Shown: positions 1-9,895, counted from the stretch's first letter. The stretch: 64,000 nucleotides of DNA from UBA1181 sp045600225 (GCA_045600225.1 JAZRXL010000014.1:93715-157714); one strand, 5' to 3'. Numbers and translations are program-made. Notes: generated by a model from the sequence alone, not told the origin.

Positions 1-108
1 ATGGTTGACGGAGCTCCTAGTACAATTAAAGAAGGTCTTGCTAAGGCTGACGCAGAAGGTCTTAAGAAGCAACTTGAAGAAGCTGGAGCTGAAGTTGAAC
101 TTAAATAG
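1..108 (+). CDS. rplL: 50S ribosomal protein L7/L12, C-terminal end (partial)
   Basis: The window opens inside a reading frame that stays open from base 1 and stops at TAG 106-108. The 35 visible residues contain GAPSTIKEGLAKADAEGLKK and end in EEAGAEVELK, which is the well-known C-terminal end of ribosomal protein L7/L12, the stalk protein that recruits translation factors to the ribosome. The ATG at base 1 is an internal methionine, because the family is about 120-125 residues long, so the start lies outside the window. Position directly upstream of rpoB matches the conserved rplJL-rpoBC order. Confidence 0.95.
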   Translation: MVDGAPSTIKEGLAKADAEGLKKQLEEAGAEVELK

Positions 109-140
109 TACTGCACAGTTCTGATTCGTTCAGAAACTAT

Positions 141-175
141 GGTTTAGAACCTATATATAGGTTCTAAACCTTTTT
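141..175 (+). terminator. Perfect hairpin plus T-run between rplL and rpoB (terminator or attenuator)
   Basis: Bases 141-170 form a perfect 15-bp palindrome (arm GGTTTAGAACCTATA) and are followed at once by TTTTT (171-175), which is the form of an intrinsic terminator. It lies between the rplL stop (108) and the rpoB ATG (216). No consensus TAnnTTTG promoter is visible between it and rpoB, so it probably acts as a partial terminator that reduces rpoBC transcription relative to the ribosomal protein genes. An attenuator at this place is established in Escherichia coli; its function here is inferred. Confidence 0.75.
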
Positions 176-215
176 GTCTGTTATCTTTTTTAAGTTCTTA
201 TAAATTCTTAGATAA

Positions 216-3200
216 ATGTCTTCTAATAATAAAAATCAAAGAGTAACATTCGCATCTGTCAAGAACCAGATGGAATATCCGGATTTCCTTGAGGTGCAAT
301 TAAAATCTTTTAGAGATTTTTTCCAACTCGACACTCCACCAGAGCTTCGTAAGGACGATGGTATGTTTAAGGTGTTCGCAGAGAATTTCCCTATTGCGGA
401 TACTCGTAATAATTTTGTTCTTGAGTTCTTAGATTATTATATAGATCCTTCTAAATACACTATCGATGAGTGTATTGAGAGAGGTTTAACTTATAGTGTG
501 CCTCTAAAGGCCAAGTTAAAATTATATTGTACGGATCCGGATCATGAGGATTTTGAGACAATTATCCAAGATGTCTATTTGGGTACTATCCCGTATATGA
601 CAGACAAGGGAACTTTTGTTATTAATGGTGCTGAGCGTGTTATCGTTTCTCAGTTGCATAGATCTCCAGGTGTATTCTTCGGACAAAGTATGCATGCTAA
701 TGGAACAAAACTTTACTCTGCTCGTATCATTCCTTTCAAGGGTTCTTGGATCGAGTTCGCTACTGACATTAGTAATGTTATGTATGCTTACATCGATCGT
801 AAAAAGAAATTACCGGTAACTACTTTGTTACGTGCTATCGGGTTCGAAAGCGATAAAGATATTCTTGAAATCTTTGGCTTGTCAGAAGAAGTAAAAGTTA
901 CTAAGGCAGGCTTGAAGAAAGTAGAGGGACGCAAATTGGCTGCTCGTGTTTTGAAAACATGGGTGGAGGATTTCGTTGATGAAGATACAGGTGAGGTTGT
1001 TTCTATTGAGCGTACTGAGGTTATTATTGACCGTGAAACAGTTCTTGATAAAGACAACATTCAAGATATTTTGGATTCAGGCGTACAGACTATCCTTCTT
1101 CATAAAGAGGATGCAAATCTTTCTGATTATAGCATTATCTATAATACATTGCAGAAAGACCCTACAAACTCAGAAAAGGAAGCTGTATACTATATATATC
1201 GTCAAATGCGTAGCGCAGACCCTGCAGATGAGAATGCTGCTCGTGAAGTCATTTCAGGTTTGTTCTTCTCTGAAAAACGTTATGACTTGGGTGATGTAGG
1301 TCGTTATAGAATCAACAAGAAGTTGAATCTATCGACTGATATGGATGTTCGCGTATTGACAAAAGAGGATATTATCGAGATTATCAAGTACTTGATTGAA
1401 TTGATCAATTCAAAGGCAGATGTTGATGATATCGACCACTTAAGTAACCGTCGTGTTCGTACTGTTGGAGAACAATTGTACAACCAATTTGGTGTTGGTT
1501 TGGCTCGTATGGCTCGTACTATCCGTGAACGTATGAACATTAGAGATAATGAGGTGTTCTCTCCAACTGAGTTGATTAATGCAAAGACTATATCTTCTGT
1601 TATTAACTCATTCTTTGGAACGAATGCTTTGTCACAGTTTATGGATCAGACCAACCCATTGGCTGAGATTACTCATAAACGTCGTTTGTCTGCCCTAGGT
1701 CCTGGTGGTTTGTCTCGTGAGAGAGCCGGATTTGAGGTGCGTGACGTACACTACACTCACTATGGACGTCTATGTCCTATTGAGACTCCAGAAGGTCCAA
1801 ACATCGGTTTGATTTCTTCTCTTTGTGTATATGCTAAGATTAATGATCTTGGATTCATCGAGACTCCTTATCGTATTGTAAAAGATGGTAAGGTTGATGT
1901 GTCTGAAGAGGGTCTTAAGTATATGACTGCTGAGGAGGAAGAAGGAAAGATCATTGCACAAGGAAATGCTCCATTGGATGACAATGGTAATTTCTTGGTA
2001 GAGAAGGTTAAGGCTCGTAAAGAGGCAGACTTCCCTAATGTTGATCCTAAGGAGTTGGATTTGATGGATGTGGCCCCTCAACAGATTGCATCTATCGCTG
2101 CTTCTTTGATTCCTTTCTTGGAGCATGACGATGCTAACCGTGCGTTGATGGGATCTAACATGATGCGCCAGGCAGTTCCTTTGTTGAGATGTGAATCTCC
2201 AATCGTTGGTACAGGTATCGAGCGTCAATTGGTTCGTGACTCTCGTACTCAAATCGCTGCTGAGGGTGATGGTGTTATTGAATTCGTTGATGCAAGTGTT
2301 ATTAAGGTTAGATACGATAGAACTGAGGATGAGGAGTATGTAAGCTTTGAGTCTTCTTTGAAGGAGTATATCATTCCTAAGTTTAGAAAGACTAACCAAA
2401 GTACAACTATAGACCTTCGTCCAATCGTGGTTTCTGGTCAACGTGTAACAAAGGGTCAAATCTTGACAGAGGGTTACTCTACACAAGACGGTGAGTTGGC
2501 AATTGGAAAGAACTTGTTGGTAGCATTCATGCCTTGGAAGGGTTACAACTATGAGGATGCTATTGTTATCAATGAGAAGGTTTGTAAGTATGATATCTTT
2601 ACTTCTGTGCATGTTGACGAATACCAATTGGAGGTTCGTGAGACTAAGCGTGGTATGGAGGAGTTGACTTCTGATATACCTAATGTAAGTGAAGAGGCAA
2701 CAAGAAACTTGGATGATAATGGTGTTATCCGTGTAGGTGCTCCAGTTGAACCAGGTGATATTTTGATCGGTAAGATCACTCCTAAGGGAGAATCTGATCC
2801 TTCTCCAGAAGAGAAGTTGTTGAGAGCTATCTTCGGTGATAAGGCTGGAGATGTTAAGGATGCTTCTTTGAAGGCTAATCCTTCTTTGAGAGGTATCGTT
2901 GTTGGTAAGAGATTGTTCTCTAAGGCGATGAAGACTCGCAAGTCTCGTTTGTCAGACAAGGCTATCTTGGAGAAATTAGATGCTGAGTTTGAAGAAAAAG
3001 AGATGGCATTGAAGACTATCTTGATCGAGAAGTTGCAAGTTCTTACTAACGGAAAGACTTCACAGGGAGTTAAGGATTTCTTAGGTACAGATGTTATTGC
3101 CAAAGGTGCTAAGTTTACAAAGAAAGCATTGGAGGAGATTAACTATATGGAAGTTCAATTGACTAAGTGGACCTCTGATGCTCACAAGAATGATATGATC

Positions 3201-4028
3201 CATGACTTGATCATGAATTACATCAGAAAGTACAAGGAGTACGATGCAGAGTTGAAGAGAAAGAAGTTCAACATTACAATTGGAGATGAGCTTCCTTCAG
3301 GAATTGTTCAATTAGTTAAGGTTTACATCGCTAAGAAGCGTAAGATCCGTGTAGGAGATAAGATGGCAGGACGTCACGGAAACAAGGGTATTGTATCTCG
3401 TATCGTTCGTCAAGAGGATATGCCATTCTTGGAAGATGGAACTCCAGTTGATATTGTATTGAATCCGTTGGGTGTGCCTTCTCGTATGAACTTGGGTCAG
3501 ATTTTTGAGACTGTATTAGGACATGCGGGTATGAAGTTAGGTGTTAAGTTCGCTACTCCTATCTTTGATGGTGCATCATTGGATGATTTGAATGAATGGA
3601 CAGACAAGGCAGGTCTTCCTCGTTACGGAAAGACATACTTGTGTGATGGTGGAACAGGAGAGCGTTTCGACCAACCTGCAACAGTAGGTGTTATCTATAT
3701 GTTGAAGTTGGGTCACATGGTTGATGATAAGATGCATGCTCGTTCTATCGGTCCATACTCATTGATCACACAACAACCATTAGGTGGTAAGGCACAATTC
3801 GGAGGTCAACGTTTCGGAGAGATGGAGGTTTGGGCATTGGAAGCATTCGGTGCATCTCACATTCTTCAAGAGATCTTGACAGTTAAGTCTGATGATGTGA
3901 TGGGTCGTGCTCGTGCATACGAGGCAATTGTTAAGGGCGAACCAATGCCGCCTGCAGGTATCCCTGAATCTTTGAATGTGTTGTTACACGAGTTGAGAGG
4001 TTTAGGTTTAAGTGTTAAACTCGATTAA
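216..4028 (+). CDS. rpoB: DNA-directed RNA polymerase subunit beta
   Basis: This is the beta subunit of RNA polymerase, 1270 residues, the normal length for Bacteroidota. The rifampicin-binding segment reads LSQFMDQTNPLAEITHKRR and continues LSALGPGGLSRERAGFEVRDV, so the residues usually changed in rifampicin resistance (Q513, D516, H526, R529, S531 in E. coli numbering) are all wild type. The C-terminal half has GEMEVWALEAFGA, the conserved segment that contacts beta prime. The ATG at 216 follows an AT-rich leader without a Shine-Dalgarno sequence, as is usual in this phylum. rpoC follows after 24 bases, so the two are co-transcribed. Strongly biased, uniform codon use suggests high expression. 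Confidence 0.99.
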   Translation: MSSNNKNQRVTFASVKNQMEYPDFLEVQLKSFRDFFQLDTPPELRKDDGMFKVFAENFPIADTRNNFVLEFLDYYIDPSKYTIDECIERGLTYSVPLKAKLKLYCTDPDHEDFETIIQDVYLGTIPYMTDKGTFVINGAERVIVSQLHRSPGVFFGQSMHANGTKLYSARIIPFKGSWIEFATDISNVMYAYIDRKKKLPVTTLLRAIGFESDKDILEIFGLSEEVKVTKAGLKKVEGRKLAARVLKTWVEDFVDEDTGEVVSIERTEVIIDRETVLDKDNIQDILDSGVQTILLHKEDANLSDYSIIYNTLQKDPTNSEKEAVYYIYRQMRSADPADENAAREVISGLFFSEKRYDLGDVGRYRINKKLNLSTDMDVRVLTKEDIIEIIKYLIELINSKADVDDIDHLSNRRVRTVGEQLYNQFGVGLARMARTIRERMNIRDNEVFSPTELINAKTISSVINSFFGTNALSQFMDQTNPLAEITHKRRLSALGPGGLSRERAGFEVRDVHYTHYGRLCPIETPEGPNIGLISSLCVYAKINDLGFIETPYRIVKDGKVDVSEEGLKYMTAEEEEGKIIAQGNAPLDDNGNFLVEKVKARKEADFPNVDPKELDLMDVAPQQIASIAASLIPFLEHDDANRALMGSNMMRQAVPLLRCESPIVGTGIERQLVRDSRTQIAAEGDGVIEFVDASVIKVRYDRTEDEEYVSFESSLKEYIIPKFRKTNQSTTIDLRPIVVSGQRVTKGQILTEGYSTQDGELAIGKNLLVAFMPWKGYNYEDAIVINEKVCKYDIFTSVHVDEYQLEVRETKRGMEELTSDIPNVSEEATRNLDDNGVIRVGAPVEPGDILIGKITPKGESDPSPEEKLLRAIFGDKAGDVKDASLKANPSLRGIVVGKRLFSKAMKTRKSRLSDKAILEKLDAEFEEKEMALKTILIEKLQVLTNGKTSQGVKDFLGTDVIAKGAKFTKKALEEINYMEVQLTKWTSDAHKNDMIHDLIMNYIRKYKEYDAELKRKKFNITIGDELPSGIVQLVKVYIAKKRKIRVGDKMAGRHGNKGIVSRIVRQEDMPFLEDGTPVDIVLNPLGVPSRMNLGQIFETVLGHAGMKLGVKFATPIFDGASLDDLNEWTDKAGLPRYGKTYLCDGGTGERFDQPATVGVIYMLKLGHMVDDKMHARSIGPYSLITQQPLGGKAQFGGQRFGEMEVWALEAFGASHILQEILTVKSDDVMGRARAYEAIVKGEPMPPAGIPESLNVLLHELRGLGLSVKLD

Positions 4029-4052
4029 TGTTCATTTTTATTCCGTACAAAA

Positions 4053-7000
4053 ATGGGTTTTAGAAACGATAATAAAACAAAGAGCGCTTTCACGAAGATT
4101 TCTATTGGTTTGGCTTCTCCTGAAGAAATTTTGGAGATGTCAAGCGGAGAAGTTTTGAAGCCAGAGACTATCAATTATAGAACATATAAGCCAGAGCGTG
4201 ATGGTTTGTTCTGTGAGCGTATCTTCGGTCCAGTAAAGGATTACGAGTGCCATTGCGGTAAGTACAAGAGAATTCGTTATAAGAATATCGTCTGTGACCG
4301 TTGTGGTGTTGAAGTAACAGAGAAGAAGGTACGTCGTGAGCGTATGGGTCACATTCAGTTGGTGGTTCCTGTTGCTCATATCTGGTATTTCCGTTCTTTG
4401 CCTAACAAAATAGGATATTTGTTAGGTATGCCAACAAAGAAATTGGATGCTGTTATCTATTACGAAAGATATGTGGTTATTCAACCAGGTATCAAGGCTG
4501 AGGATGGTATCGCAGAACAAGATTTGTTGACTGAAGAGGAATATTTGGACATTATTGATACTCTTCCAAAAGAGAATCAATTGTTAGATGATTCTGATCC
4601 AAACAAGTTCATCGCTAAGATGGGTGCTGAGGCTGTTTATGATATGCTTCAGAGAATTGATTTGGACTCGTTGTCATATGAATTGCGTAATAGAGCAGGA
4701 CAGGAGTCTTCTCAACAACGCAAAACAGAAGCATTAAAACGTTTGCAAGTAGTAGAAGCATTTAGAGCTTCTAACGGAAGAAATAAACCAGAATGGTTGA
4801 TTGTAAAGATCGTTCCGGTTATTCCTCCTGAATTGCGTCCATTGGTTCCATTGGATGGTGGTCGTTTCGCTACTTCTGACTTGAACGATTTGTATCGTCG
4901 TGTTATCATCAGAAACAATCGTTTGAAGAGATTGATCGAGATTAAGGCTCCTGAAGTTATCTTGCGTAACGAAAAACGTATGTTGCAAGAGGCTGTGGAT
5001 TCATTGTTCGACAACTCTCGTAAGTCAAGTGCAGTAAAGACTGACGCTAACCGTCCATTGAAGTCATTGTCTGACTCATTGAAAGGTAAGCAAGGTCGTT
5101 TCCGTCAAAACTTGCTTGGTAAACGTGTTGACTATTCTGCTCGTTCTGTAATCGTCGTTGGTCCTGAGTTGAAGATGCACGAGTGCGGTCTTCCAAAGGA
5201 TATGGCAGCAGAGCTTTACAAACCATTTGTTATTCGTAAATTGATCGAGCGTGGTATTGTTAAGACAGTTAAGTCAGCAAAGAAAATTGTAGATAGAAAA
5301 GATCCTGTAGTTTGGGACATCTTGGAATATGTGATGAAGGGTCATCCAGTTCTTTTGAACCGTGCTCCTACTTTGCACCGTTTGGGTATCCAAGCATTCC
5401 AACCTAAGATGATAGAAGGTAAGGCTATTCAACTTCACCCATTGGCTTGTACTGCGTTCAACGCCGACTTCGATGGTGACCAGATGGCCGTTCACTTGCC
5501 GTTAGGAAATGAGGCTGTATTGGAAGCTCAAATGTTGATGTTGGCTTCTCATAACATCCTTAACCCAGCAAATGGATCTCCAATCACAGTTCCTTCTCAG
5601 GACATGGTTCTTGGTCTTTATTACATCACAAAACCTCGTAAGGGTGCCCTTGGTGAAGGTTTGGTATTCTATGGTGTAGAAGAGGCTGAGATTGCATACA
5701 ATGAAAAGAAAGTTGATTTGCACGCACCAATCAAGGTGATTGTAAAAGACTTGAATGATAAGGGCGAATTGGTTGACACTATGGTTGAGACAACTGTAGG
5801 TCGTTTGAAGTTCAACCAAAACGTTCCTCAAGAGGTTGGTTACGTAAACACTTTGATTACTAAGAAATCTCTTCGTGAGATCATCAGTAATGTAATTAAG
5901 GTTTGTGGAGTTGCTCGTACAGCTCAGTTCCTTGATGATATCAAGAACTTAGGATATTATATGGCGTTCCGTGGATGCTTGTCATTTAACTTGGAGAACG
6001 TGATTATCCCTAAGGAGAAAGAGGAATTGGTACAAAAGGGTTACGCTGAGGTAGAAGAGGTGATGAATAACTATAACATGGGATTCATTACATACAACGA
6101 GCGTTACAACCAAATTATCGATATCTGGACGCATATTAATGCTGATTTGGCTAACATCTTGATGAAGACTATTTCTTCTGATGACCAAGGATTTAACTCT
6201 GTATACATGATGTTGGATTCTGGAGCCCGTGGATCTAAAGAGCAGATTCGTCAGTTGTCTGGTATGCGTGGTTTGATGGCTAAGCCTCAAAAGTCTGGAG
6301 CTGAAGGTGGTCAGATTATTGAGAACCCAATTCTTTCTAACTTTAAGGAAGGTTTGTCTGTGTTGGAGTACTTTATTTCTACTCACGGTGCTCGTAAAGG
6401 TTTGGCCGATACCGCTTTGAAGACTGCCGATGCAGGATATTTGACTCGTCGTTTGGTTGACGTTTCTCATGACGTGATTATCAACGAGGAAGATTGTGGA
6501 ACTCTTCGTGGTCTAGTATGTACAGAGTTGAAGAATAACGAGGAAGTTGTTGCTTCTTTGTATGAAAGAATATTAGGACGTGTATCTGTTCACGATATTC
6601 AACATCCTTTGACAGGCGAGATCATCGTTCGTTCTGGTGAAGAGATTCGTGAGGATGCAGCACAAAAGATTCAAGATTCTCCAATCGAGAGAGTTGAGAT
6701 CCGTTCTGTGTTGACTTGTGAATCTAAGAAGGGTGTTTGTGCAAAATGTTACGGACGTAACTTGGCTACAAGCCGTTTGGTTCAAAAAGGTGAGGCTGTT
6801 GGAGTCATCGCTGCACAGTCAATCGGTGAGCCAGGAACTCAGTTGACATTGCGTACGTTCCACGTCGGTGGTGTTGCAGGTAATATCGCTGCTAACTCAG
6901 GTATCACTTCTAAGTATGATGGATTCATTGAAATCGATGAGTTGCGTACAATTGATTCTGTTGATGAAGACAACAAACCAATCAAGGTGGTTGTAGGTCG

Positions 7001-8321
7001 TTTGGCAGAGTTGAAAATCATCGATCCAAATACAAAGATTACTTTGTCAAATGCTAACATTCCTTACGGTGCTAAATTGTTCGTTGATCCGGGATCAAAT
7101 GTTAAGAAAGGCGATCGTATTTGTGAATGGGACCCATTCAACGCTGTAATCGTAATCGAAGTTGGTGGTAAGATTAAGTTTGAAAATGTTATCGAAAATG
7201 TAACATACAAGACAGAGTCTGATGAAACCACTGGTTTGCGTGAAAAGATTATCATCGAATCAAAGGATAAGACTAAGGTTCCTGAAGCTCACATTGTTGA
7301 TAAGAAGGGTAATGTGGTTAAGACTTACAGTTTGCCAGTAGGCGCTCACGTTACAGTTGATGATAATGATGAGGTTCGTCCAGGTCAATTGTTGGTTAAG
7401 ATCCCTCGTGCTGTTGGTAGTGCAGGTGATATCACCGGAGGTCTTCCTCGTGTAACCGAATTGTTCGAGGCAAGAAATCCTTCTAATCCAGCAGTTGTTT
7501 CAGAAATCGATGGTGAGGTTACTTTTGGTAAGGTAAAACGTGGTAATCGTGAAATCGCTATCACTTCGAAGACAGGAGATGTTAAGAAGTACTTAGTTCC
7601 ATTGTCAAAACAAATATTGGTACAAGAGAACGATTATGTTCGTGCTGGTACTCCTCTTTCTGATGGTGCAATCACTCCATCTGATATTTTGGCAATCATG
7701 GGACCTACAGCGGTTCAAGAGTATATCGTAAACGAGGTTCAAGATGTGTATCGTCTGCAAGGTGTAAAGATCAACGATAAGCACTTTGAGGTAATCGTAC
7801 GTCAAATGATGCGTAAGGTTGAGATTGAGGATGCTGGAGATACTCGCTTCTTGGAGAAAGAAATGGTTGATAAGTTGGAATTTATGGAAGAGAATGACCG
7901 TATCTATGGTAAAAAGGTCGTTGTTGATGCCGGAGATTCTGAGAATTTGAAACCAGGACAAATCGTTACAGCTCGTAAGTTGAGAGATGAGAACAGTGCT
8001 TTGAAGCGTAAGGACTTGAAATTGGTAGAGACGAGAGATGCAGTTCCTGCAATTTCTTCGCAAGTTCTTCAAGGTATCACTCGCGCTGCATTGCAAACAT
8101 CAAGCTTTATGTCGGCAGCTTCCTTCCAGGAGACTCCAAAGGTGTTGAACGACGCTGCTATTCGTGGAAAGGTAGACAACTTGGAAGGTATGAAGGAAAA
8201 TGTGATCTGTGGTCACTTGATTCCTGCAGGTACTGGACAAAGAGAGTTCGACAGATTGATTGTTGGTTCTAAAGACGATATGGAGGGTATTATCAATGCT
8301 CGCACAATGTCTGAAAATTAA
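4053..8321 (+). CDS. rpoC: DNA-directed RNA polymerase subunit beta prime
   Basis: This is the beta prime subunit, 1422 residues. The catalytic magnesium loop NADFDGDQM is present (near residue 475). The N-terminal zinc ribbon is seen as CHCGKYKRIRYKNIVCDRC, and the second zinc site as CESKKGVCAKC. The bridge-helix and trigger-loop region is intact, including GEPGTQLTLRTFHVGG. The start at 4053 gives MGFRNDNKTKSAFTKISIGL; the SIGLASPEEI motif that opens the family follows directly. The gene is 24 bases downstream of rpoB. A hairpin at 8343-8372 lies after the stop. Confidence 0.99.
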   Translation: MGFRNDNKTKSAFTKISIGLASPEEILEMSSGEVLKPETINYRTYKPERDGLFCERIFGPVKDYECHCGKYKRIRYKNIVCDRCGVEVTEKKVRRERMGHIQLVVPVAHIWYFRSLPNKIGYLLGMPTKKLDAVIYYERYVVIQPGIKAEDGIAEQDLLTEEEYLDIIDTLPKENQLLDDSDPNKFIAKMGAEAVYDMLQRIDLDSLSYELRNRAGQESSQQRKTEALKRLQVVEAFRASNGRNKPEWLIVKIVPVIPPELRPLVPLDGGRFATSDLNDLYRRVIIRNNRLKRLIEIKAPEVILRNEKRMLQEAVDSLFDNSRKSSAVKTDANRPLKSLSDSLKGKQGRFRQNLLGKRVDYSARSVIVVGPELKMHECGLPKDMAAELYKPFVIRKLIERGIVKTVKSAKKIVDRKDPVVWDILEYVMKGHPVLLNRAPTLHRLGIQAFQPKMIEGKAIQLHPLACTAFNADFDGDQMAVHLPLGNEAVLEAQMLMLASHNILNPANGSPITVPSQDMVLGLYYITKPRKGALGEGLVFYGVEEAEIAYNEKKVDLHAPIKVIVKDLNDKGELVDTMVETTVGRLKFNQNVPQEVGYVNTLITKKSLREIISNVIKVCGVARTAQFLDDIKNLGYYMAFRGCLSFNLENVIIPKEKEELVQKGYAEVEEVMNNYNMGFITYNERYNQIIDIWTHINADLANILMKTISSDDQGFNSVYMMLDSGARGSKEQIRQLSGMRGLMAKPQKSGAEGGQIIENPILSNFKEGLSVLEYFISTHGARKGLADTALKTADAGYLTRRLVDVSHDVIINEEDCGTLRGLVCTELKNNEEVVASLYERILGRVSVHDIQHPLTGEIIVRSGEEIREDAAQKIQDSPIERVEIRSVLTCESKKGVCAKCYGRNLATSRLVQKGEAVGVIAAQSIGEPGTQLTLRTFHVGGVAGNIAANSGITSKYDGFIEIDELRTIDSVDEDNKPIKVVVGRLAELKIIDPNTKITLSNANIPYGAKLFVDPGSNVKKGDRICEWDPFNAVIVIEVGGKIKFENVIENVTYKTESDETTGLREKIIIESKDKTKVPEAHIVDKKGNVVKTYSLPVGAHVTVDDNDEVRPGQLLVKIPRAVGSAGDITGGLPRVTELFEARNPSNPAVVSEIDGEVTFGKVKRGNREIAITSKTGDVKKYLVPLSKQILVQENDYVRAGTPLSDGAITPSDILAIMGPTAVQEYIVNEVQDVYRLQGVKINDKHFEVIVRQMMRKVEIEDAGDTRFLEKEMVDKLEFMEENDRIYGKKVVVDAGDSENLKPGQIVTARKLRDENSALKRKDLKLVETRDAVPAISSQVLQGITRAALQTSSFMSAASFQETPKVLNDAAIRGKVDNLEGMKENVICGHLIPAGTGQREFDRLIVGSKDDMEGIINARTMSEN

Positions 8322-8342
8322 TTAAGAGTTGAATATATTGAT

Positions 8343-8372
8343 AAAGGAAACTGGTGTAAACTGGTTTCCTTT
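8343..8372 (+). terminator. Possible rpoC terminator hairpin
   Basis: A 9-bp stem (AAAGGAAAC at 8343-8351 with GTTTCCTTT at 8364-8372) with a 12-base loop lies between the rpoC stop and the next gene. The T-run after it is poor (GTCGTTTA), so termination may be partial and the DUF3467 gene may be read through from rpoC. Confidence 0.45.
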
Positions 8373-8393
8373 GTCGTTTAAAGTTTTTAAGTT

Positions 8394-8726
8394 ATGCAAG
8401 ATAATAATGAGGATGTAAAAGTTGAGAAAAACCAAATTTCAGTTGAAATTAGTGAAGAGGTGGCAGAGGGTATTTATACGAATATGGCTGTAATCTCTCA
8501 TTCCTCATCTGAGTTCGTATTGGATTTCTTACGTATTATGCCTAATTCAAATAAAGCAAAGGTAAAATCGAGAATCATATTGACTCCGGAACATGCAAAG
8601 CGTTTGTTGAGAGCATTGGATGAAAACATGAAGAAGTATGAAAGCCAGTTTGGTACTGTTCAGCGTTCGGATTCTGGTTTTAACCCTCCATTCCCCATTA
8701 ATTTGTCAGGTTCCGGGGAGGCTTGA
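8394..8726 (+). CDS. DUF3467 family protein
   Basis: A 110-residue soluble protein with no signal peptide or membrane segment. The middle carries the family pattern NMAVISHSSSEFVLDFLRIMP followed by AKVKSRIILTPEHAKRLLRAL, which I recognise as DUF3467. In Bacteroidota this gene regularly sits downstream of rpoC, as here (72 bases after it). The role is unknown; the genomic position suggests a link to transcription or translation but nothing in the sequence proves one. The C-terminal 25 residues are rich in Gly, Ser and Pro and look disordered. Confidence 0.9.
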   Translation: MQDNNEDVKVEKNQISVEISEEVAEGIYTNMAVISHSSSEFVLDFLRIMPNSNKAKVKSRIILTPEHAKRLLRALDENMKKYESQFGTVQRSDSGFNPPFPINLSGSGEA

Positions 8727-8758
8727 TGTATATCTTGCTTAGAAATTTTCTTAAAACA

Positions 8759-8788
8759 TTGTTTCAAAACAAAAAATAGTTATATTTG
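8759..8788 (+). promoter_or_regulatory. Bacteroidota-type promoter
   Basis: The -7 element TATATTTG (8781-8788) matches TAnnTTTG. A TTG at 8759-8761 lies 19 bases upstream as a partial -33 element. It faces the small secreted protein gene at 8804. Confidence 0.7.
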
Positions 8789-8803
8789 CAGAATAACTAA
8801 AAA

Positions 8804-9187
8804 ATGAATAAAATGAGAAAAATATTATTGTCTATACTTTTGGGGTCATTCGCATTATCTGCATTTCCGGCAGAGTATATGAAAGTTTCTCCAGATCGTC
8901 CTGTAGAAGACGGTCAGAGAGTTTATAAGATTCGTAAGGGTTATTCTCGTCGTGATAAGATCGAGTGGGTAACTTTCAAAGGCGAATTTGATAACTTCTT
9001 CTATGAGTTGGGCTATGAGTATACAATGTATGTAAAAGAATATAATCCTCAAGCAGATACTATTTATGTTATCAAAACTATTGCCCGTGATAATAGTGAG
9101 GCTTATATGAAGCAATTGGAGGCTCAAAAGAAACGTGAAGAGAGAGCTGCTGCTAAAGCTGCTGCGGCTGCTGCACAAGGAAAATAA
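8804..9187 (+). CDS. Small secreted protein of unknown function
   Basis: A 127-residue protein with a clear N-terminal signal peptide (MNKMRKILLSILLGSFALSAFPA), so it is exported. The mature part is short. It contains WVTFKGEFDNFFYELGYEYT and VKEYNPQADTIYVIKTI, a pattern that resembles DUF4377-type domains (W..F...F.YE.GYEY), but I would not assign it firmly. The last 35 residues are charged and then Ala-rich (EAQKKREERAAAKAAAAAAQ), probably a helix or flexible tail. It has its own promoter (8759-8788) and lies 8 bases before rpe, with which it is probably co-transcribed. Function unknown. Confidence 0.8.
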   Translation: MNKMRKILLSILLGSFALSAFPAEYMKVSPDRPVEDGQRVYKIRKGYSRRDKIEWVTFKGEFDNFFYELGYEYTMYVKEYNPQADTIYVIKTIARDNSEAYMKQLEAQKKREERAAAKAAAAAAQGK

Positions 9188-9195
9188 ATTTAGTT

Positions 9196-9849
9196 ATGAG
9201 CCACTTGATTGCCCCTTCAATGCTTTCTGCTGATTTTGCCAATTTGCAGAGAGATGTTGAAATGGTTAATAATAGCGAGGCTGACTGGTTCCATTTGGAT
9301 ATAATGGATGGCGTTTTTGTGCCGAATTTATCTTTTGGAATTCCTGTTGTCGAGGCTATTAATAAATACGCCCAGAAGCCTTTGGATGTTCATCTTATGA
9401 TAGTTGAGCCTACAAAGTATGTGGATGCTTTCTATAAAGCAGGTGCTAAGGTGATAAATGTGCACTACGAGGCTTGCTTGCATTTGCATTCTACAATACA
9501 AAAGATTAAATCTTTGGGGGTTATGGCTGGTGTTACATTAAATCCTCATACTCCAGTTTCTGTCTTGGAAGAGATTATTCCGGATTTAGATTTGGTTATG
9601 TTGATGTCTGTAAATCCAGGCTTTGGTGGACAAAAGTTCATCGAAAACACAATCGATAAAACGAAAAGGTTAAAGGAGCTTATCTTGAAAAGAGGTTCTA
9701 GGGCTTTGATAGAAATCGATGGTGGCGTAAATTACGATACAGGTAAACGTTTGATTCAGGCGGGTGCCGATGTATTGGTCGCTGGAAGTTTTGTGTTCGG
9801 TGCAGAAAATCCAACGGAAACTATTTCGAATTTGAAGAATTTGAAGTGA
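9196..9849 (+). CDS. rpe: Ribulose-phosphate 3-epimerase
   Basis: This 217-residue cytosolic TIM-barrel enzyme interconverts ribulose 5-phosphate and xylulose 5-phosphate in the non-oxidative pentose phosphate pathway. The metal and catalytic motifs are visible: APSMLSADFANL at the start, WFHLDIMDGVFVPNLSFG, LDVHLMIVEP, LMSVNPGFGGQKFI and IEIDGGVN. Length is typical. A strong intrinsic terminator follows at 9857-9895. Confidence 0.98.
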   Translation: MSHLIAPSMLSADFANLQRDVEMVNNSEADWFHLDIMDGVFVPNLSFGIPVVEAINKYAQKPLDVHLMIVEPTKYVDAFYKAGAKVINVHYEACLHLHSTIQKIKSLGVMAGVTLNPHTPVSVLEEIIPDLDLVMLMSVNPGFGGQKFIENTIDKTKRLKELILKRGSRALIEIDGGVNYDTGKRLIQAGADVLVAGSFVFGAENPTETISNLKNLK

Positions 9850-9856
9850 TTATATT

Positions 9857-9895
9857 AGAAGGGATGTTTTTTTGAATGTCCCTTCTTTCTTTTTT
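9857..9895 (+). terminator. Intrinsic terminator after rpe
   Basis: Stem AGAAGGGA (9857-9864) pairs with TCCCTTCT (9879-9886) and is followed by TTCTTTTTT. It separates rpe from comEC. Confidence 0.85.

Noticed and set aside
1770..2627. A 285-codon open frame antisense to rpoB, and similar antisense frames in rpoB, rpoC, guaA and the susC region
   Set aside because: They lie wholly inside strongly conserved genes, have no promoter and encode low-complexity peptides rich in Ser, Thr, Leu and His, as expected from codon bias of the sense gene.
216..4028. Rifampicin-resistance changes in rpoB
   Set aside because: All main resistance positions are wild type.
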